Of a DNA stretch of 44,841 nucleotides, positions 22,454-31,470 are shown in pieces (positions within the stretch are counted from its first letter, which is position 1; each line of letters begins with the position of its first letter). Position numbers and translations under genes: made by a program. The DNA is from Kiloniellaceae bacterium (GTDB taxonomy: Bacteria > Pseudomonadota > Alphaproteobacteria > Kiloniellales > J153). The notes below the pieces were generated by a model that searched no databases, was not told where the DNA came from, and worked only from the letters and a program-made list of their open reading frames with translations. Where the stretch lies: the NCBI GenBank assembly GCA_021776095.1, contig JAJFGO010000110.1, positions 1 to 44,841 on the forward strand, given 5' to 3'.

Positions 22454-24052
22454 ATGCGACTAACGAGATTTATTCCAGTAGCCGCGGCTGCGATCGCCGC
22501 GGTTCTTGCCACCGGTGTTGACGCCAACGCGAAAACCTTCCGTTACGCGACCACCGGCGACATTTTGGGCCTTGATCCACACGCGAACAACGAGGGCCCG
22601 ACCAACACCATGAAGGCCAATATTTACGGCCGCTTGATTCACCGCAAACCCGACCTCACGCTGGCCCCGGACCTGGCCACAAGCTGGGAACGTAAGAGCG
22701 ATACGGTTTGGCGCTTTAAGCTGCGTAGCGGCGTGACCTTCCACAACGGCAATTCCTTCAATGCCGACGACGTCGTCTATTCGTTCAAGCGTCAATCCCA
22801 ACCAGCCTCTTCCATGGCTTTTGCCCTGTCTTCGGTCGAGGATCTGCGCAAGGTCGATGATTTGACCGTTGAAATCGTCACTAAGGGGCCGGATCCGATC
22901 CTGCTTCTGAATATGCCGATCTTCTACATCGTCGATAAAGAGTACATGGAGGCAAACAACGCCACCGAGGTCTTGGACGTGGCGGGTTCGACCAACTATG
23001 CCAACCTGAACGCGAACGGCACCGGTCCCTTCAAACTGGTCGAGTGGGTGCAAGACAACAGGATCGTGCTTGAGCCTTTCGACAAGTATTGGGACAAGGC
23101 CAACCTCGAGACCAACGTCACCAAGGCGGTCTTCACCCCGATTCCCAATAATGCCACCCGCGTGGCCGCACTGCTGTCGGGCGAGATCGACCTGATGTAC
23201 CCGGTTCCGCTACAGGACGTTCCGCGATTGAACGGTGATCCGAACGTTGAAGTCCTGCAGGGGCCGGAGCTTCGCACTATTTTCCTGGGCTTCGATCATT
23301 GGCGCGACGAGCTGCTCGATATGCCGGGCACGGGTAAGAACCCATTTAAGGACGTGCGTGTCCGCAAGGCTTTCGCCCATGCCATCGATACCAAGGCCAT
23401 TCAGCGGGTTGTCATGCGTGGCGCCTCGACGCCGACCGGGCTGATGATCGCCCCGGGCATCAACGGCTTTGCCGAAGATATGAATACGCCCTATGCCTTC
23501 AATCCGGATATGTCCAAGAAACTTCTGGCCGATGCGGGTTATGGCGATGGCTTCCCGATCACCTTCGATTGCCCGAATGACCGTTATGTCAACGACGAGG
23601 CGATTTGTACCTCGATCGTCCCGATGCTCGAGCGTATCGGCATCAAGGTGACTCTGAATGCTCAAACGAAGTCCCTGCACTTCAACAAGATCGGCAAGCC
23701 GGAAGGCAACAATACGAGCTTCTATATGCTCGGTTGGACGCCGGGTTCCTATGACGCCTACAACCCGCTGCAAAATCTCATGACCATGGAAGGCGCCGGA
23801 CACGGTACCTGGAACAGCGGGCGCTATAGCAACCCGGAAGTCGAGAAACTGACTGGCATGATCGCGGTCACGGTGGATGATGCCAAGCGGAACGAATTGA
23901 TCCGCAAGGCCTTCAAGATCCATCAGGACGATGTCGGGCATATCACGCTGCATCAGCAGGCGCTGGCTTGGGGCAGTCGCTCCGACACCGTCGCGAAGGT
24001 GTGGCAGCGGCCCTTCAATGATGTGGACTTGCGTTACGTCACCATGAAGTGA
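22454..24052 (+). CDS. ABC transporter substrate-binding protein, peptide/nickel (SBP_bac_5) family
   Basis: The 532-aa protein starts at MRLTRFIPVAAAAIAAV, with AGGGAG 7 nt upstream; the frame is open 28 codons further but without a signal. A signal peptide of about 27 residues (cleavage near ANAKT) is followed by the cluster-C binding-protein fold: LGLDPHANNEGPTNTMKANIYGRL, TSWERKSDTVWRFKLRSGVTFHNGNSFNADDVVYSF and VRKAFAHAIDTKAI. Members bind peptides, nickel, glutathione or opines. The next four genes complete the importer, so the unit is self-contained. Ligand class cannot be set from sequence alone. It is separated from the permease genes by a hairpin. Confidence 0.92.
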   Translation: MRLTRFIPVAAAAIAAVLATGVDANAKTFRYATTGDILGLDPHANNEGPTNTMKANIYGRLIHRKPDLTLAPDLATSWERKSDTVWRFKLRSGVTFHNGNSFNADDVVYSFKRQSQPASSMAFALSSVEDLRKVDDLTVEIVTKGPDPILLLNMPIFYIVDKEYMEANNATEVLDVAGSTNYANLNANGTGPFKLVEWVQDNRIVLEPFDKYWDKANLETNVTKAVFTPIPNNATRVAALLSGEIDLMYPVPLQDVPRLNGDPNVEVLQGPELRTIFLGFDHWRDELLDMPGTGKNPFKDVRVRKAFAHAIDTKAIQRVVMRGASTPTGLMIAPGINGFAEDMNTPYAFNPDMSKKLLADAGYGDGFPITFDCPNDRYVNDEAICTSIVPMLERIGIKVTLNAQTKSLHFNKIGKPEGNNTSFYMLGWTPGSYDAYNPLQNLMTMEGAGHGTWNSGRYSNPEVEKLTGMIAVTVDDAKRNELIRKAFKIHQDDVGHITLHQQALAWGSRSDTVAKVWQRPFNDVDLRYVTMK

Positions 24053-24068
24053 TGCCTTAAGATTCTGG

Positions 24069-24102
24069 CGGCGGCCCGCGTTTTATCGATCGTGGGCCGC
24101 CG
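24069..24102 (+). terminator. Intercistronic hairpin after the binding-protein gene
   Basis: The stem 24069-24080 pairs with 24091-24102 (12 bp with one G-T wobble) over a TTTTATCGAT loop, 16 bp after the binding-protein stop. A short TTTT follows a few bases later, so it may act as a leaky terminator, allowing more binding protein than permease. Confidence 0.6.
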
Positions 24103-24142
24103 TTAGTTTTCGCACTAGGTCTTCACGTTAGGTTCACAGGCC

Positions 24143-25129
24143 ATGCTTGCCTTTATCGTTCAGCGCTTGCTTCAGGCCATTGTCGTCATGTTCGTCGTGG
24201 CCTTGATTTCCTTTTCGTTGTTTCGCTATGTCGGCGATCCGGTCAACAACATGTTGGGCCAGGATAGTTCGACCGAACAGCGCGAGCTTCTGCGCGAACG
24301 TCTGGGGCTTAACGACCCAGTCCCTGTTCAATTCTTCCACTATGTCGGAAACGCCTTGCAGGGCGACTTCGGCTTGTCCTACCGCATGGGCAAGCCGGTG
24401 GACGAGTTGATCGCCAAACGCTTGCCGGCAACCATTGAATTGGTCGCGGTGTCCGCCGTGCTTGCCTTGTTATTCGGCGTCCCCATGGGCGTCTATACCG
24501 GTTTGAACCGCAATTCCTGGCTTAGTCGATCTCTCCTGACCGTATCCCTGGTCGGCATATCCCTGCCAACCTTCGTGATCGGTATCTTAATGATCTTGGT
24601 ATTCGGGGTTTGGCTCGGTTGGTTGCCGACCTTCGGACGCGGCGGTGTGGTCGATCTGGGTGTTTGGCAAACCAGTCTTTTGACCCTGCAGGGATGGTCG
24701 CACATTCTCATGCCGGCGATTACGCTGGCCCTTTTCCAATTGACCTTGATCATGCGCCTGGTGCGCGCCGAGATGCTTGAAGTGCTGCGTACCGATTACA
24801 TAAAATTCGCCCGCGCCCGCGGCTTGCGCAATCAGGCGATCAACTATGGTCACGCCCTGAAGAATACCCTGGTGCCGGTGATCACCATCATGGGTCTGCA
24901 GATCGGCTCGCTTCTGGCTTTTTCGATCATTACCGAAACGGTCTTTGCCTGGCCGGGCATGGGGCTTTTGTTTCTCCAAGGCATCCAATTCGTCGATATT
25001 CCGGTGATGTCCAGCTATTTGGTCTTGATGGCCTTGTTCTTCGTGATCATCAACCTAACCGTTGACCTGCTATATTATGCGGTTGATCCGAGGCTGCGCT
25101 CGCAGCACGTCGGCGGCGCGGCCCACTAG
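24143..25129 (+). CDS. ABC transporter permease, DppB/OppB type
   Basis: The 328-aa protein has a first transmembrane helix at about 9-30, a periplasmic loop, then five further helices. The typical DppB N-terminus is seen: VGDPVNNMLGQDSSTEQRELLRERLGLNDPVPVQFF. The EAA loop that docks to the ATPases is RTDYIKFARARGLRNQAINYGHALKNTLVPV (about 216-246). It forms the translocation channel with the DppC-type permease encoded 11 bp downstream. The start codon has only a weak upstream AGGTT site, and it comes after the hairpin following the binding-protein gene, consistent with lower expression. Confidence 0.93.
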   Translation: MLAFIVQRLLQAIVVMFVVALISFSLFRYVGDPVNNMLGQDSSTEQRELLRERLGLNDPVPVQFFHYVGNALQGDFGLSYRMGKPVDELIAKRLPATIELVAVSAVLALLFGVPMGVYTGLNRNSWLSRSLLTVSLVGISLPTFVIGILMILVFGVWLGWLPTFGRGGVVDLGVWQTSLLTLQGWSHILMPAITLALFQLTLIMRLVRAEMLEVLRTDYIKFARARGLRNQAINYGHALKNTLVPVITIMGLQIGSLLAFSIITETVFAWPGMGLLFLQGIQFVDIPVMSSYLVLMALFFVIINLTVDLLYYAVDPRLRSQHVGGAAH

Positions 25130-25140
25130 GAGGCCCGATC

Positions 25141-26121
25141 ATGGCAGTTCAGGTTCATCCCAACGAAATCGTTCCCTCCTTCGGGCGGCGAGTCGTGGAC
25201 AGCGTGCATCGGTTCTTCGATGGCGACGTATTTCATTCGTTCCGGAGTTCGCCGGTGGCCATGATCGCTTTCGCGGTCACGATGCTGCTTTTTTTTCTTG
25301 CCGCCTTCGCGCCTTGGATCGCGCCCCATAACACGGATGACGTCTCGACCCTCAATCTCATGAATGCGCGCCTGCCTCCCTTCGGCGTAACGGACGACTT
25401 TGGCACCGAAGGGGTGGCGGATTTTCTTCTGGGCACCGACGACCAGGGCCGGGATATTCTCTCGGCGATCATGTTCGGTCTGCTGGTATCGCTTGAGGTC
25501 GGATTTGCATCCGTGATTCTGGCCGCGGTAGTGGGGACGGTGCTTGGCCTGATCAGCGGCTATGTCGGCGGCAAGCTGGACAGCGTGATCATGCGTATCG
25601 CCGACGTGCAATTGACGTTTCCGGCGATCTTGATTGCCCTGTTGATTGACGGCATCGTTGCCGGACTCCTGCCCCGTGCGTTGCACGAGGAACTCAAGAT
25701 CTACGTCTTGGTTTTGGCCATTGCCGCCTCGCAATGGGTCAACTTCGCCCGCACCGTTCGTGGCTCAACCTTGGTGGAAAAAGGTAAGGAGTACGTTCAG
25801 GCAGCCAAGGTGATCGGCGTGCATCCGGCACTGATCATGATCCGCCACGTTCTCCCCAATGTCACCGGCCCGGTCTTGGTGATCGGCACCTTGAGCCTGG
25901 CTCTGGCAGTTTTGACAGAGGCCACCCTGTCCTTCCTGGGTGTCGGGCTTCCGGTCACGCGGCCCTCGCTTGGCACGCTGATTCGAATTGGCCAGCAGTA
26001 CATATTTTCCGGGGAATGGTGGATGACCATTTACCCCAGCCTTGCGCTGGTCATCCTCGTCCTGGCGGTCAATCTGTTGGGTGATTGGCTGCGCGATGCT
26101 TTGAATCCGAAGCTGCGCTAA
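25141..26121 (+). CDS. ABC transporter permease, DppC/OppC type
   Basis: The 326-aa partner permease has an N-terminal helix at about 38-58 (FRSSPVAMIAFAVTMLLFFLAAFAPWIAP begins at about 35; OppC_N domain), then FLLGTDDQGRDILSAIMFGLLVSLEVG, a hallmark of this family, and five more helices. The EAA loop reads EKGKEYVQAAKVIGVHPALIMIRHVLPNV (about 208-236). AGGAGG overlaps the end of the preceding gene and serves as its ribosome-binding site. Its TAA stop shares one base with the ATG of the next gene. It pairs with the preceding DppB-type subunit. Confidence 0.93.
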   Translation: MAVQVHPNEIVPSFGRRVVDSVHRFFDGDVFHSFRSSPVAMIAFAVTMLLFFLAAFAPWIAPHNTDDVSTLNLMNARLPPFGVTDDFGTEGVADFLLGTDDQGRDILSAIMFGLLVSLEVGFASVILAAVVGTVLGLISGYVGGKLDSVIMRIADVQLTFPAILIALLIDGIVAGLLPRALHEELKIYVLVLAIAASQWVNFARTVRGSTLVEKGKEYVQAAKVIGVHPALIMIRHVLPNVTGPVLVIGTLSLALAVLTEATLSFLGVGLPVTRPSLGTLIRIGQQYIFSGEWWMTIYPSLALVILVLAVNLLGDWLRDALNPKLR

Positions 26122-27125
26122 TGGCCGACATCAAGAACCGCCCGCTACTGGAAGTTAGGGACCTGCGGATCGAGTTTCCGACCCGCCGCGGAACCTTGGT
26201 CGCGGTCGACGGTGTGTCTTTCGATATCGCCGAAGGTGAAGTCCTGGGTGTGGTCGGAGAATCGGGCGCCGGCAAGTCCCTGACGGGCGCCTCGATCATT
26301 GGCCTGTTGGAGCCGCCCGGGCGGATCGCCAGTGGACAGGTCATTCTCAACGGACGTCGGATCGACAACCTGCCTTACGAAGAGATGCGCCATGTTCGTG
26401 GCCACGACATCGGAATGGTGTTTCAAGATCCTCTGACTAGTCTTAATCCTTTGTATTCGGTTGGCCGGCAACTCATCGAGACCATTCAGACGCATTCCGA
26501 CCTATCCGATCAAGCGGCGCGGAAACGTGCTATCGAGCTTTTGGGCGAAGTCGGCATCCCTTCGCCCAAGGTGCGCATTGACCAGTATCCGCACCAGTTC
26601 TCCGGCGGCATGCGACAGCGGGTGGTTATCGCGCTGGCGCTCTGCGTCAACCCGCGTCTCATCATCGCCGACGAGCCGACGACGGCGCTGGACGTTTCGA
26701 TCCAGGCCCAGATTATCACTTTGCTCAAACGCCTATGCAGCGAGCACGGCGCGGCGGTGATGCTGATTACTCACGACATGGGCGTGATCGCGGAAACCGC
26801 GAACCGGGTCGCGGTCATGTACGCCGGACGCCTGGCCGAAATCGGCCCGGTCGACGAAGTGATCAAGCGCGCCAAGCATCCCTACACCGACGGTCTCATG
26901 GGATCGATCCCGAAGTTGAGTGGCGCCACCGAACGTCTGGTTCAGATCGAGGGGTCCATGCCACGCCTGACAGAGATTCCCAATGGCTGCGCCTTCAACC
27001 CGCGTTGTCCCAAGGTCTTTGCGCGCTGCATGGATGAACGGCCCGACCTTACGCACGTCGGACGCTCGGAAGTTGCGTGCTGGCTTTATGACCAGCAAAT
27101 GGAGCGGACAGGTAGCGATGGCTGA
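26121..27125 (+). CDS. Oligopeptide/dipeptide ABC transporter ATPase, DppD type
   Basis: The 334-aa ATPase starts at the ATG overlapping the permease stop (TAATG). Walker A is GESGAGKS (46-53), the signature is FSGGMRQR at about 160, Walker B is [12 protein letters not shown] at about 185, and the switch His lies in LITHDMG. The C-terminal oligopeptide-transporter extension (about 240-330) includes [22 protein letters not shown], with cysteines that bind a 4Fe-4S cluster in some family members. It powers uptake together with the DppF-type ATPase, whose start overlaps its stop by 8 bp. Confidence 0.93.
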   Translation: MADIKNRPLLEVRDLRIEFPTRRGTLVAVDGVSFDIAEGEVLGVVGESGAGKSLTGASIIGLLEPPGRIASGQVILNGRRIDNLPYEEMRHVRGHDIGMVFQDPLTSLNPLYSVGRQLIETIQTHSDLSDQAARKRAIELLGEVGIPSPKVRIDQYPHQFSGGMRQRVVIALALCVNPRLIIADEPTTALDVSIQAQIITLLKRLCSEHGAAVMLITHDMGVIAETANRVAVMYAGRLAEIGPVDEVIKRAKHPYTDGLMGSIPKLSGATERLVQIEGSMPRLTEIPNGCAFNPRCPKVFARCMDERPDLTHVGRSEVACWLYDQQMERTGSDG

Positions 27126-28173
27126 CGCGGCACGGGCAACGCAAGTGACCGGTCTGGACAACGCGGCCCCGCATTTGCGGGTGCGCGATCTGGCGAAGTA
27201 TTTCGACGTTTCGCCGCCGTTTATCACACGCGCACTACAGGGCAGCGGCCGATCCACCTTGCGGGCGGTTGACGGCATCGATTTCCAAATCGAGACCGGC
27301 AAGACCTTCAGTCTGGTTGGTGAATCCGGCTGCGGCAAATCGACGGTCGCGCGTTTGGTTGTCGGACTCTATACACCAACCAAGGGCCAGGTTGAATTCG
27401 ATGGCGTGGATATCGCCGGCCTGACCACGCGCCGCGCGATGGAGCCGGTGCGCAGGCGTATGCAGATGATTTTCCAAGACCCCTACGCCAGCCTCAATCC
27501 GCGCTGGCGGGTCGCGGACATTGTCGCGGAGCCGATCCGTACCCACGGCCTGATTGACGACAACCGCGCGGTGTTGCGCCGGGTTGGCGAGCTCCTGGAG
27601 CAAGTCCGGCTCTCGCCGCAGGATGGAGAGAAGTTTCCGCACGAGTTCTCCGGCGGTCAGAGGCAACGGATCTCGATCGCCCGGGCGCTGGCCAGCAACC
27701 CGGAGTTTCTGGTTTGCGACGAACCAACCAGTGCGCTCGACGTTTCAGTGCAGGCGCAGATCCTGAACCTGATGAAGGATCTGCAGCGCGAGCTGGGCCT
27801 GACCTATTTGTTCATCAGCCACGATTTGGCGGTCGTTTACCACATCTCGGACTATGTCGGGGTCATGTACCTGGGCCGCCTTGTCGAATGGGCGCCGGCG
27901 GAGGAGGTGTTCCACAATCCGCAACACCCCTATACCCGCATGCTGCTGGATGCCATTCCCGATTTGGAGATGTCTGGTCGGCCGCGCCAGGCCGTCGCCG
28001 GCGAGGTTCCGAGCCCGATCCACCCGCCCAGCGGCTGTCACTTTCATCCGCGTTGCCCGCTGGCGAACGATCGCTGCCGGGCGGAGGTACCCAAGGCTTT
28101 GCCGCGAACCGGCGGCCAAGTTGCCTGCCACGCGGTCGAGGAAAACCGGCTTCCGGCTCGCGTGCAGCCATAG
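27118..28173 (+). CDS. Oligopeptide/dipeptide ABC transporter ATPase, DppF type
   Basis: The 351-aa ATPase begins at [10 protein letters not shown]; the frame is open upstream but overlaps the preceding ATPase gene. Walker A is GESGCGKS (68-75), the Q-loop is [14 protein letters not shown], the signature is [15 protein letters not shown], and Walker B is [12 protein letters not shown]. The DppF-like C-terminal extension has [16 protein letters not shown]. An insert between residues 32 and 48 ([16 protein letters not shown]) lengthens the first strands relative to the common form. It is the last gene of the five-gene importer; 229 bp separate it from the tripartite tricarboxylate genes. Confidence 0.92.
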   Translation: MADAARATQVTGLDNAAPHLRVRDLAKYFDVSPPFITRALQGSGRSTLRAVDGIDFQIETGKTFSLVGESGCGKSTVARLVVGLYTPTKGQVEFDGVDIAGLTTRRAMEPVRRRMQMIFQDPYASLNPRWRVADIVAEPIRTHGLIDDNRAVLRRVGELLEQVRLSPQDGEKFPHEFSGGQRQRISIARALASNPEFLVCDEPTSALDVSVQAQILNLMKDLQRELGLTYLFISHDLAVVYHISDYVGVMYLGRLVEWAPAEEVFHNPQHPYTRMLLDAIPDLEMSGRPRQAVAGEVPSPIHPPSGCHFHPRCPLANDRCRAEVPKALPRTGGQVACHAVEENRLPARVQP

Positions 28174-28352
28174 AGCAAGCCCCGCCTAGGTCATCAAGGC
28201 GGTCCAATGGGCATGTGACCCAGTGCCGGATCCTACAATCAATTCCGATTGACGCGCTGGCGCCAATGCCGGACCGAGCCCCCAAGAAGGCGAGGCGCGA
28301 CAGGCCCCATTCGGCTTGCTATGGTTTGAACAAGACACGGACCAAGCCAAGA

Positions 28353-28367
28353 CGCGATCGGATCGCG
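28353..28367. promoter_or_regulatory. Candidate operator before the tctC gene
   Basis: CGCGATC-G-GATCGCG is a perfect 7-1-7 palindrome 35 bp before the tctC start, in the 229-bp gap after the oligopeptide importer. The position suits a repressor or an activator site near the promoter. No -35/-10 pair was convincing. The remainder of 28174-28402 holds only the GGGAGGAGG ribosome-binding site at 28388-28396. Confidence 0.35.
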
Positions 28368-28402
28368 ATATCAAACTGCTTTCACCTGGGAGGAGGTTCA
28401 CC

Positions 28403-29398
28403 ATGAAGCTGTTCTTGACGTGCCGCACCGCCCTGTCGGCCCTCGCGACGGCGGCCCTGGTAACTGGTGCACTGGTCGGCTCTCCGGGCGCCGCCACGGC
28501 CGCGGAACTCGATGCCATTCATTTCCTCATCCCCGGCGGCGCCGGCGGCGGTTGGGATGGAACCGCACGTGGAACCGGCGAGGCCCTAACCAAGGCTGGT
28601 CTGGTGGGCACCGCATCCTACGAGAACATGTCGGGTGGCGGCGGCGGCAAGGCCATCGCGCACTTGATCGAGACGGCGAAAAAACAGCACGGCACCATGA
28701 TGGTCAATTCCACGCCGATCGTGATCCGCTCGCTGCAAAACGTATTTCCGCAGTCGTTCCGCGACCTGACACCCATCGCGGCGGTGATCGGCGACTACGC
28801 CGCCTTGGTCGTGAACGAGGGCTCGCCGGTTCAATCCTTCGGCGACCTGCTCGATATCTATAAAGATAATCCGAGGAACCTGTCGGTCGGTGGCGGCTCG
28901 GTCGCCGGGGGCATGGATCACGTGGTCGCGGCCATGATCTTCAAGTCGGCCGGGGCGGAGCCGACCAAGGTTAAATACGTGCCCTACGACGCCGGTGGCA
29001 AAGCCATGGCGGGGCTATTGTCGGGCGAGATCAAGGCGCTCTCGACCGGTCTTGGCGAGGCCCTCGATATGGCCAAACAGGACCAGGTGCGGATTATTTG
29101 CGTAACTTCGGCCGAACGCCTTGCCGACGCGCCCGAGGTGGCGACCTGCAAGGAATCCGGAGCCGACGCGGAATTCGTCAACTGGCGCGGTTTTTTTGGC
29201 CCGCCGGACCTGCCGGCTGCGCAAAAAGCTGCCTATATCGCCGTGCTGGAAAAGATGTATGCGACCGAGGCTTGGGAGACGGTTCGCTCGCGGAACGGCT
29301 GGGCCAATATCTTTAAGCCGGGCCCCCAATTCCTGACCTTTCTGGAAGGTCAGGAAAAACAGATCGGCGATCTGATGCGGGAATTGGGTTTCCTGTAG
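28403..29398 (+). CDS. tctC: Tripartite tricarboxylate transporter binding protein (TctC family)
   Basis: The 331-aa periplasmic protein starts at MKLFLTCRTALSALA after an excellent GGGAGGAGG site 6 nt upstream. A signal peptide of about 34 residues is followed by the Bug/TctC fold: IHFLIPGGAGGGWDGTARGTGEAL, YENMSGGGGGKAIAHL, LTPIAAVIGDYAALVVNEGSPVQSFGDLL and KYVPYDAGGKAMAGLLSGEIKALSTGLGEAL. Members bind citrate and a wide range of other carboxylates by their carboxyl groups. Its genes for the small and large membrane subunits follow, so the transporter is complete. Actual ligand unknown; a link to the acyl-CoA pathways in this window is possible. Confidence 0.93.
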   Translation: MKLFLTCRTALSALATAALVTGALVGSPGAATAAELDAIHFLIPGGAGGGWDGTARGTGEALTKAGLVGTASYENMSGGGGGKAIAHLIETAKKQHGTMMVNSTPIVIRSLQNVFPQSFRDLTPIAAVIGDYAALVVNEGSPVQSFGDLLDIYKDNPRNLSVGGGSVAGGMDHVVAAMIFKSAGAEPTKVKYVPYDAGGKAMAGLLSGEIKALSTGLGEALDMAKQDQVRIICVTSAERLADAPEVATCKESGADAEFVNWRGFFGPPDLPAAQKAAYIAVLEKMYATEAWETVRSRNGWANIFKPGPQFLTFLEGQEKQIGDLMRELGFL

Positions 29399-29411
29399 AC
29401 CGAGGCGGGCA

Positions 29412-29448
29412 CCCGGCGGAGGCGCGTCACGGCGCCTCACCGCCCGGG
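29412..29448 (+). terminator. Intercistronic hairpin between tctC and tctB
   Basis: An inner 7-bp stem (GAGGCGC 29419-29425 with GCGCCTC 29432-29438) sits within an outer stem (CCCGGCGG from 29412 with CCGCCCGGG ending 29448) containing a one-base bulge. No T-run follows. Like the two hairpins after the other binding-protein genes, it may stabilise the upstream mRNA or reduce read-through. Confidence 0.55.
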
Positions 29449-29470
29449 TTTGGAACCTTGGGGGGCTGGG

Positions 29471-29926
29471 ATGGTGTCTCGCGACCGACTTGGCGCACTT
29501 CTAATGCTCGCATTCTCGCTGGGCTATGGCGTGCTGTCCTTCCGTATTCCGCTCCTCGCGTTCCAGGCCGAGGCCGCCTTTACCGCCCGTAGCATGCCGC
29601 AGGCCTTGGCGCTTCTGGGCGCTGTCCTGTCCCTCATTCTGTTGATTAAGCCGGGCAGCACCGCCGGGCCTCAGGTGGCGGGCTTTCGCTGGGGCGGCGT
29701 CGCCTTGCTGTGCGTTTTGATGGTCCTCTATGGCCTCAGCGTGCGGCCGGCGGGCTTCCTCATTTCGACGAGTCTGTTCCTCATGGGCGGTTTTGTGGTC
29801 CTAGGCGAGCGCCGGATCTGGCTGATACTGGCGGCCTCGGTTCCCATGGTCGTTTTCTTTTGGGTTCTGATGACGCAATTCCTCGGCGTCTTCATAGAGC
29901 CCTGGCCCGAATTTTTGAGGCGCTAG
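29471..29926 (+). CDS. tctB: Tripartite tricarboxylate transporter small subunit (TctB family)
   Basis: The 151-aa membrane protein starts at MVSRDRLGALLM; a start seven codons earlier lies in the hairpin tail and is less likely. Four hydrophobic segments are visible at about 6-24, 38-57, 72-90 and 103-145 (the last likely two short helices), the normal topology of the TctB subunit. Motifs are modest in this family; identification rests on length, topology and its place between the TctC and TctA genes. It associates with TctA in the inner membrane. A run of G residues just upstream is the only possible ribosome-binding site. Confidence 0.88.
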   Translation: MVSRDRLGALLMLAFSLGYGVLSFRIPLLAFQAEAAFTARSMPQALALLGAVLSLILLIKPGSTAGPQVAGFRWGGVALLCVLMVLYGLSVRPAGFLISTSLFLMGGFVVLGERRIWLILAASVPMVVFFWVLMTQFLGVFIEPWPEFLRR

Positions 29927-29930
29927 GGCC

Positions 29931-31469
29931 ATGCTTGACGGGATCCTGATCGGCCTTTCGACCGCGATCACGCCGATCAACATCCTGATGGTCATGGCCG
30001 GCTGCCTGGTCGGCACCTTTATCGGCATGTTGCCCGGCCTGGGTCCGATCTCGGCCATCGCGCTCATGATTCCGATTACCTATGGCTTCGATCCGGCCTC
30101 GGGCATGATCCTTATGGCCGGGGTCTATTACGGCGCGATTTTTGGCGGTTCGACCTCCTCGATCCTGATCAATGCGCCGGGCGTGGCCGGCACGGTCGCC
30201 ACCGCCTTCGACGGCTATCCCATGGCGCGCGCGGGCCATGCCGGCAAGGCCTTGGCGATCGCCGCCTATGCCTCATTCTCCGGCGGCAGCATCGCCGCGG
30301 TCTTTTTGCTGATCGCGGCGCCGTCGCTCGCGGTGGTGTCCCTGGCGTTTCAATCGACCGACTATTTCGCCCTCATGGTTCTGGGCTTGACTGCGGTCGC
30401 CGCCTTCGCCGGCAAGGGGCAGATCGTCAAGGCTCTGATGATGACCGTCCTTGGCCTGATGATCTCGACCGTCGGGACCGATCAGACCCAGGGCGTGCAA
30501 CGCTTCACCCTCGGCACCATGGATTTGATCGACGGGGTTTCCTTCCTGCTGCTCGCCATGGCGACCTTTGCCCTCTCCGAGGCCTTGATGGCGGTCCTCA
30601 AGCCCAAAAGCGCGGCGGACATCGCGCGCGAGCGAGACGCCCAATCCAATCTCGGCTCCATGAAGCTGTCCAAAGCCGAGGTGCGGGAAATGGCGCCGGT
30701 GGTTGGCCGCTCCTCCGTTCTGGGGTTCTTCATCGGTGTTCTGCCCGGCGCCGGCGCCACCATCGCCAGCTTCCTGGCCTACGGCATGGAGCAGCGCCTG
30801 GCCGGGCCCAAGAAAGCGGCCGAATTCGGCAAGGGATCGATCCGCGGCCTAGCGGCACCGGAAACTGCCAACAACGCGGCCTGCTCCGGGTCCTTCGTGC
30901 CCCTGCTCACGCTTGGCATTCCCGGCTCCGGCACCACGGCGATCATGCTGGGCGCGCTTCTGTCCTATGGCGTGCAGCCGGGCCCGCGCCTGTTCCTCGA
31001 CAACCCGGAAGTCTTCTGGTCGGTCATTGTGTCCATGTATATCGGCAACGTGGTTCTGCTGATTTTGAACCTGCCGCTGATCCCCTATATCGCGCGGATC
31101 CTGGCCTTGCCGCCGACCGTGTTGATTCCGATGATTCTATTTTTCTCGCTGATCGGGGTGTATTTCGTTTCCTTCAACACCTTCGACATCCACCTCATGG
31201 TGATCTTCGCGGTCGCGGCGGTGGTGCTGCGGCTGCTCGAATTTCCCATGGCGCCCATGTTGCTGGGTTTCATCCTTGGCGGAATGATGGAAGAGAATCT
31301 GCGCCGGGCGCTGATCATCAACAACGATTCCTGGTCGTTCCTTTGGGAACGTCCGCTGACCTTCGCCATCCTGTCGATCGCGGCCCTGATTCTGGTCGCG
31401 CCCATGATCGCGCCGCGCATCGCGCGTGTCCTCGCCCGGCGGCGCGAAGCGGCCGGCGAAGGCGGTTGA
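29931..31469 (+). CDS. tctA: Tripartite tricarboxylate transporter large subunit (TctA family)
   Basis: The 512-aa protein has about 12 transmembrane segments and the two TctA signature loops: GMLPGLGPISAIALMIP (about 28-44) and GVLPGAGATIASFLAYG (about 268-284). Between them lie YYGAIFGGSTSSILINAPG and later GIPGSGTTAIMLGALLSYGVQPGP. These form the Na+- or proton-coupled substrate pathway. It starts 4 bp after tctB, with GAGGCG overlapping the tctB end as ribosome-binding site, and stops 1 bp before the end of the convergent prfC gene. Together with tctC and tctB it forms a complete importer for an unidentified carboxylate. Confidence 0.94.
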   Translation: MLDGILIGLSTAITPINILMVMAGCLVGTFIGMLPGLGPISAIALMIPITYGFDPASGMILMAGVYYGAIFGGSTSSILINAPGVAGTVATAFDGYPMARAGHAGKALAIAAYASFSGGSIAAVFLLIAAPSLAVVSLAFQSTDYFALMVLGLTAVAAFAGKGQIVKALMMTVLGLMISTVGTDQTQGVQRFTLGTMDLIDGVSFLLLAMATFALSEALMAVLKPKSAADIARERDAQSNLGSMKLSKAEVREMAPVVGRSSVLGFFIGVLPGAGATIASFLAYGMEQRLAGPKKAAEFGKGSIRGLAAPETANNAACSGSFVPLLTLGIPGSGTTAIMLGALLSYGVQPGPRLFLDNPEVFWSVIVSMYIGNVVLLILNLPLIPYIARILALPPTVLIPMILFFSLIGVYFVSFNTFDIHLMVIFAVAAVVLRLLEFPMAPMLLGFILGGMMEENLRRALIINNDSWSFLWERPLTFAILSIAALILVAPMIAPRIARVLARRREAAGEGG

Positions 31470-31470
31470 G

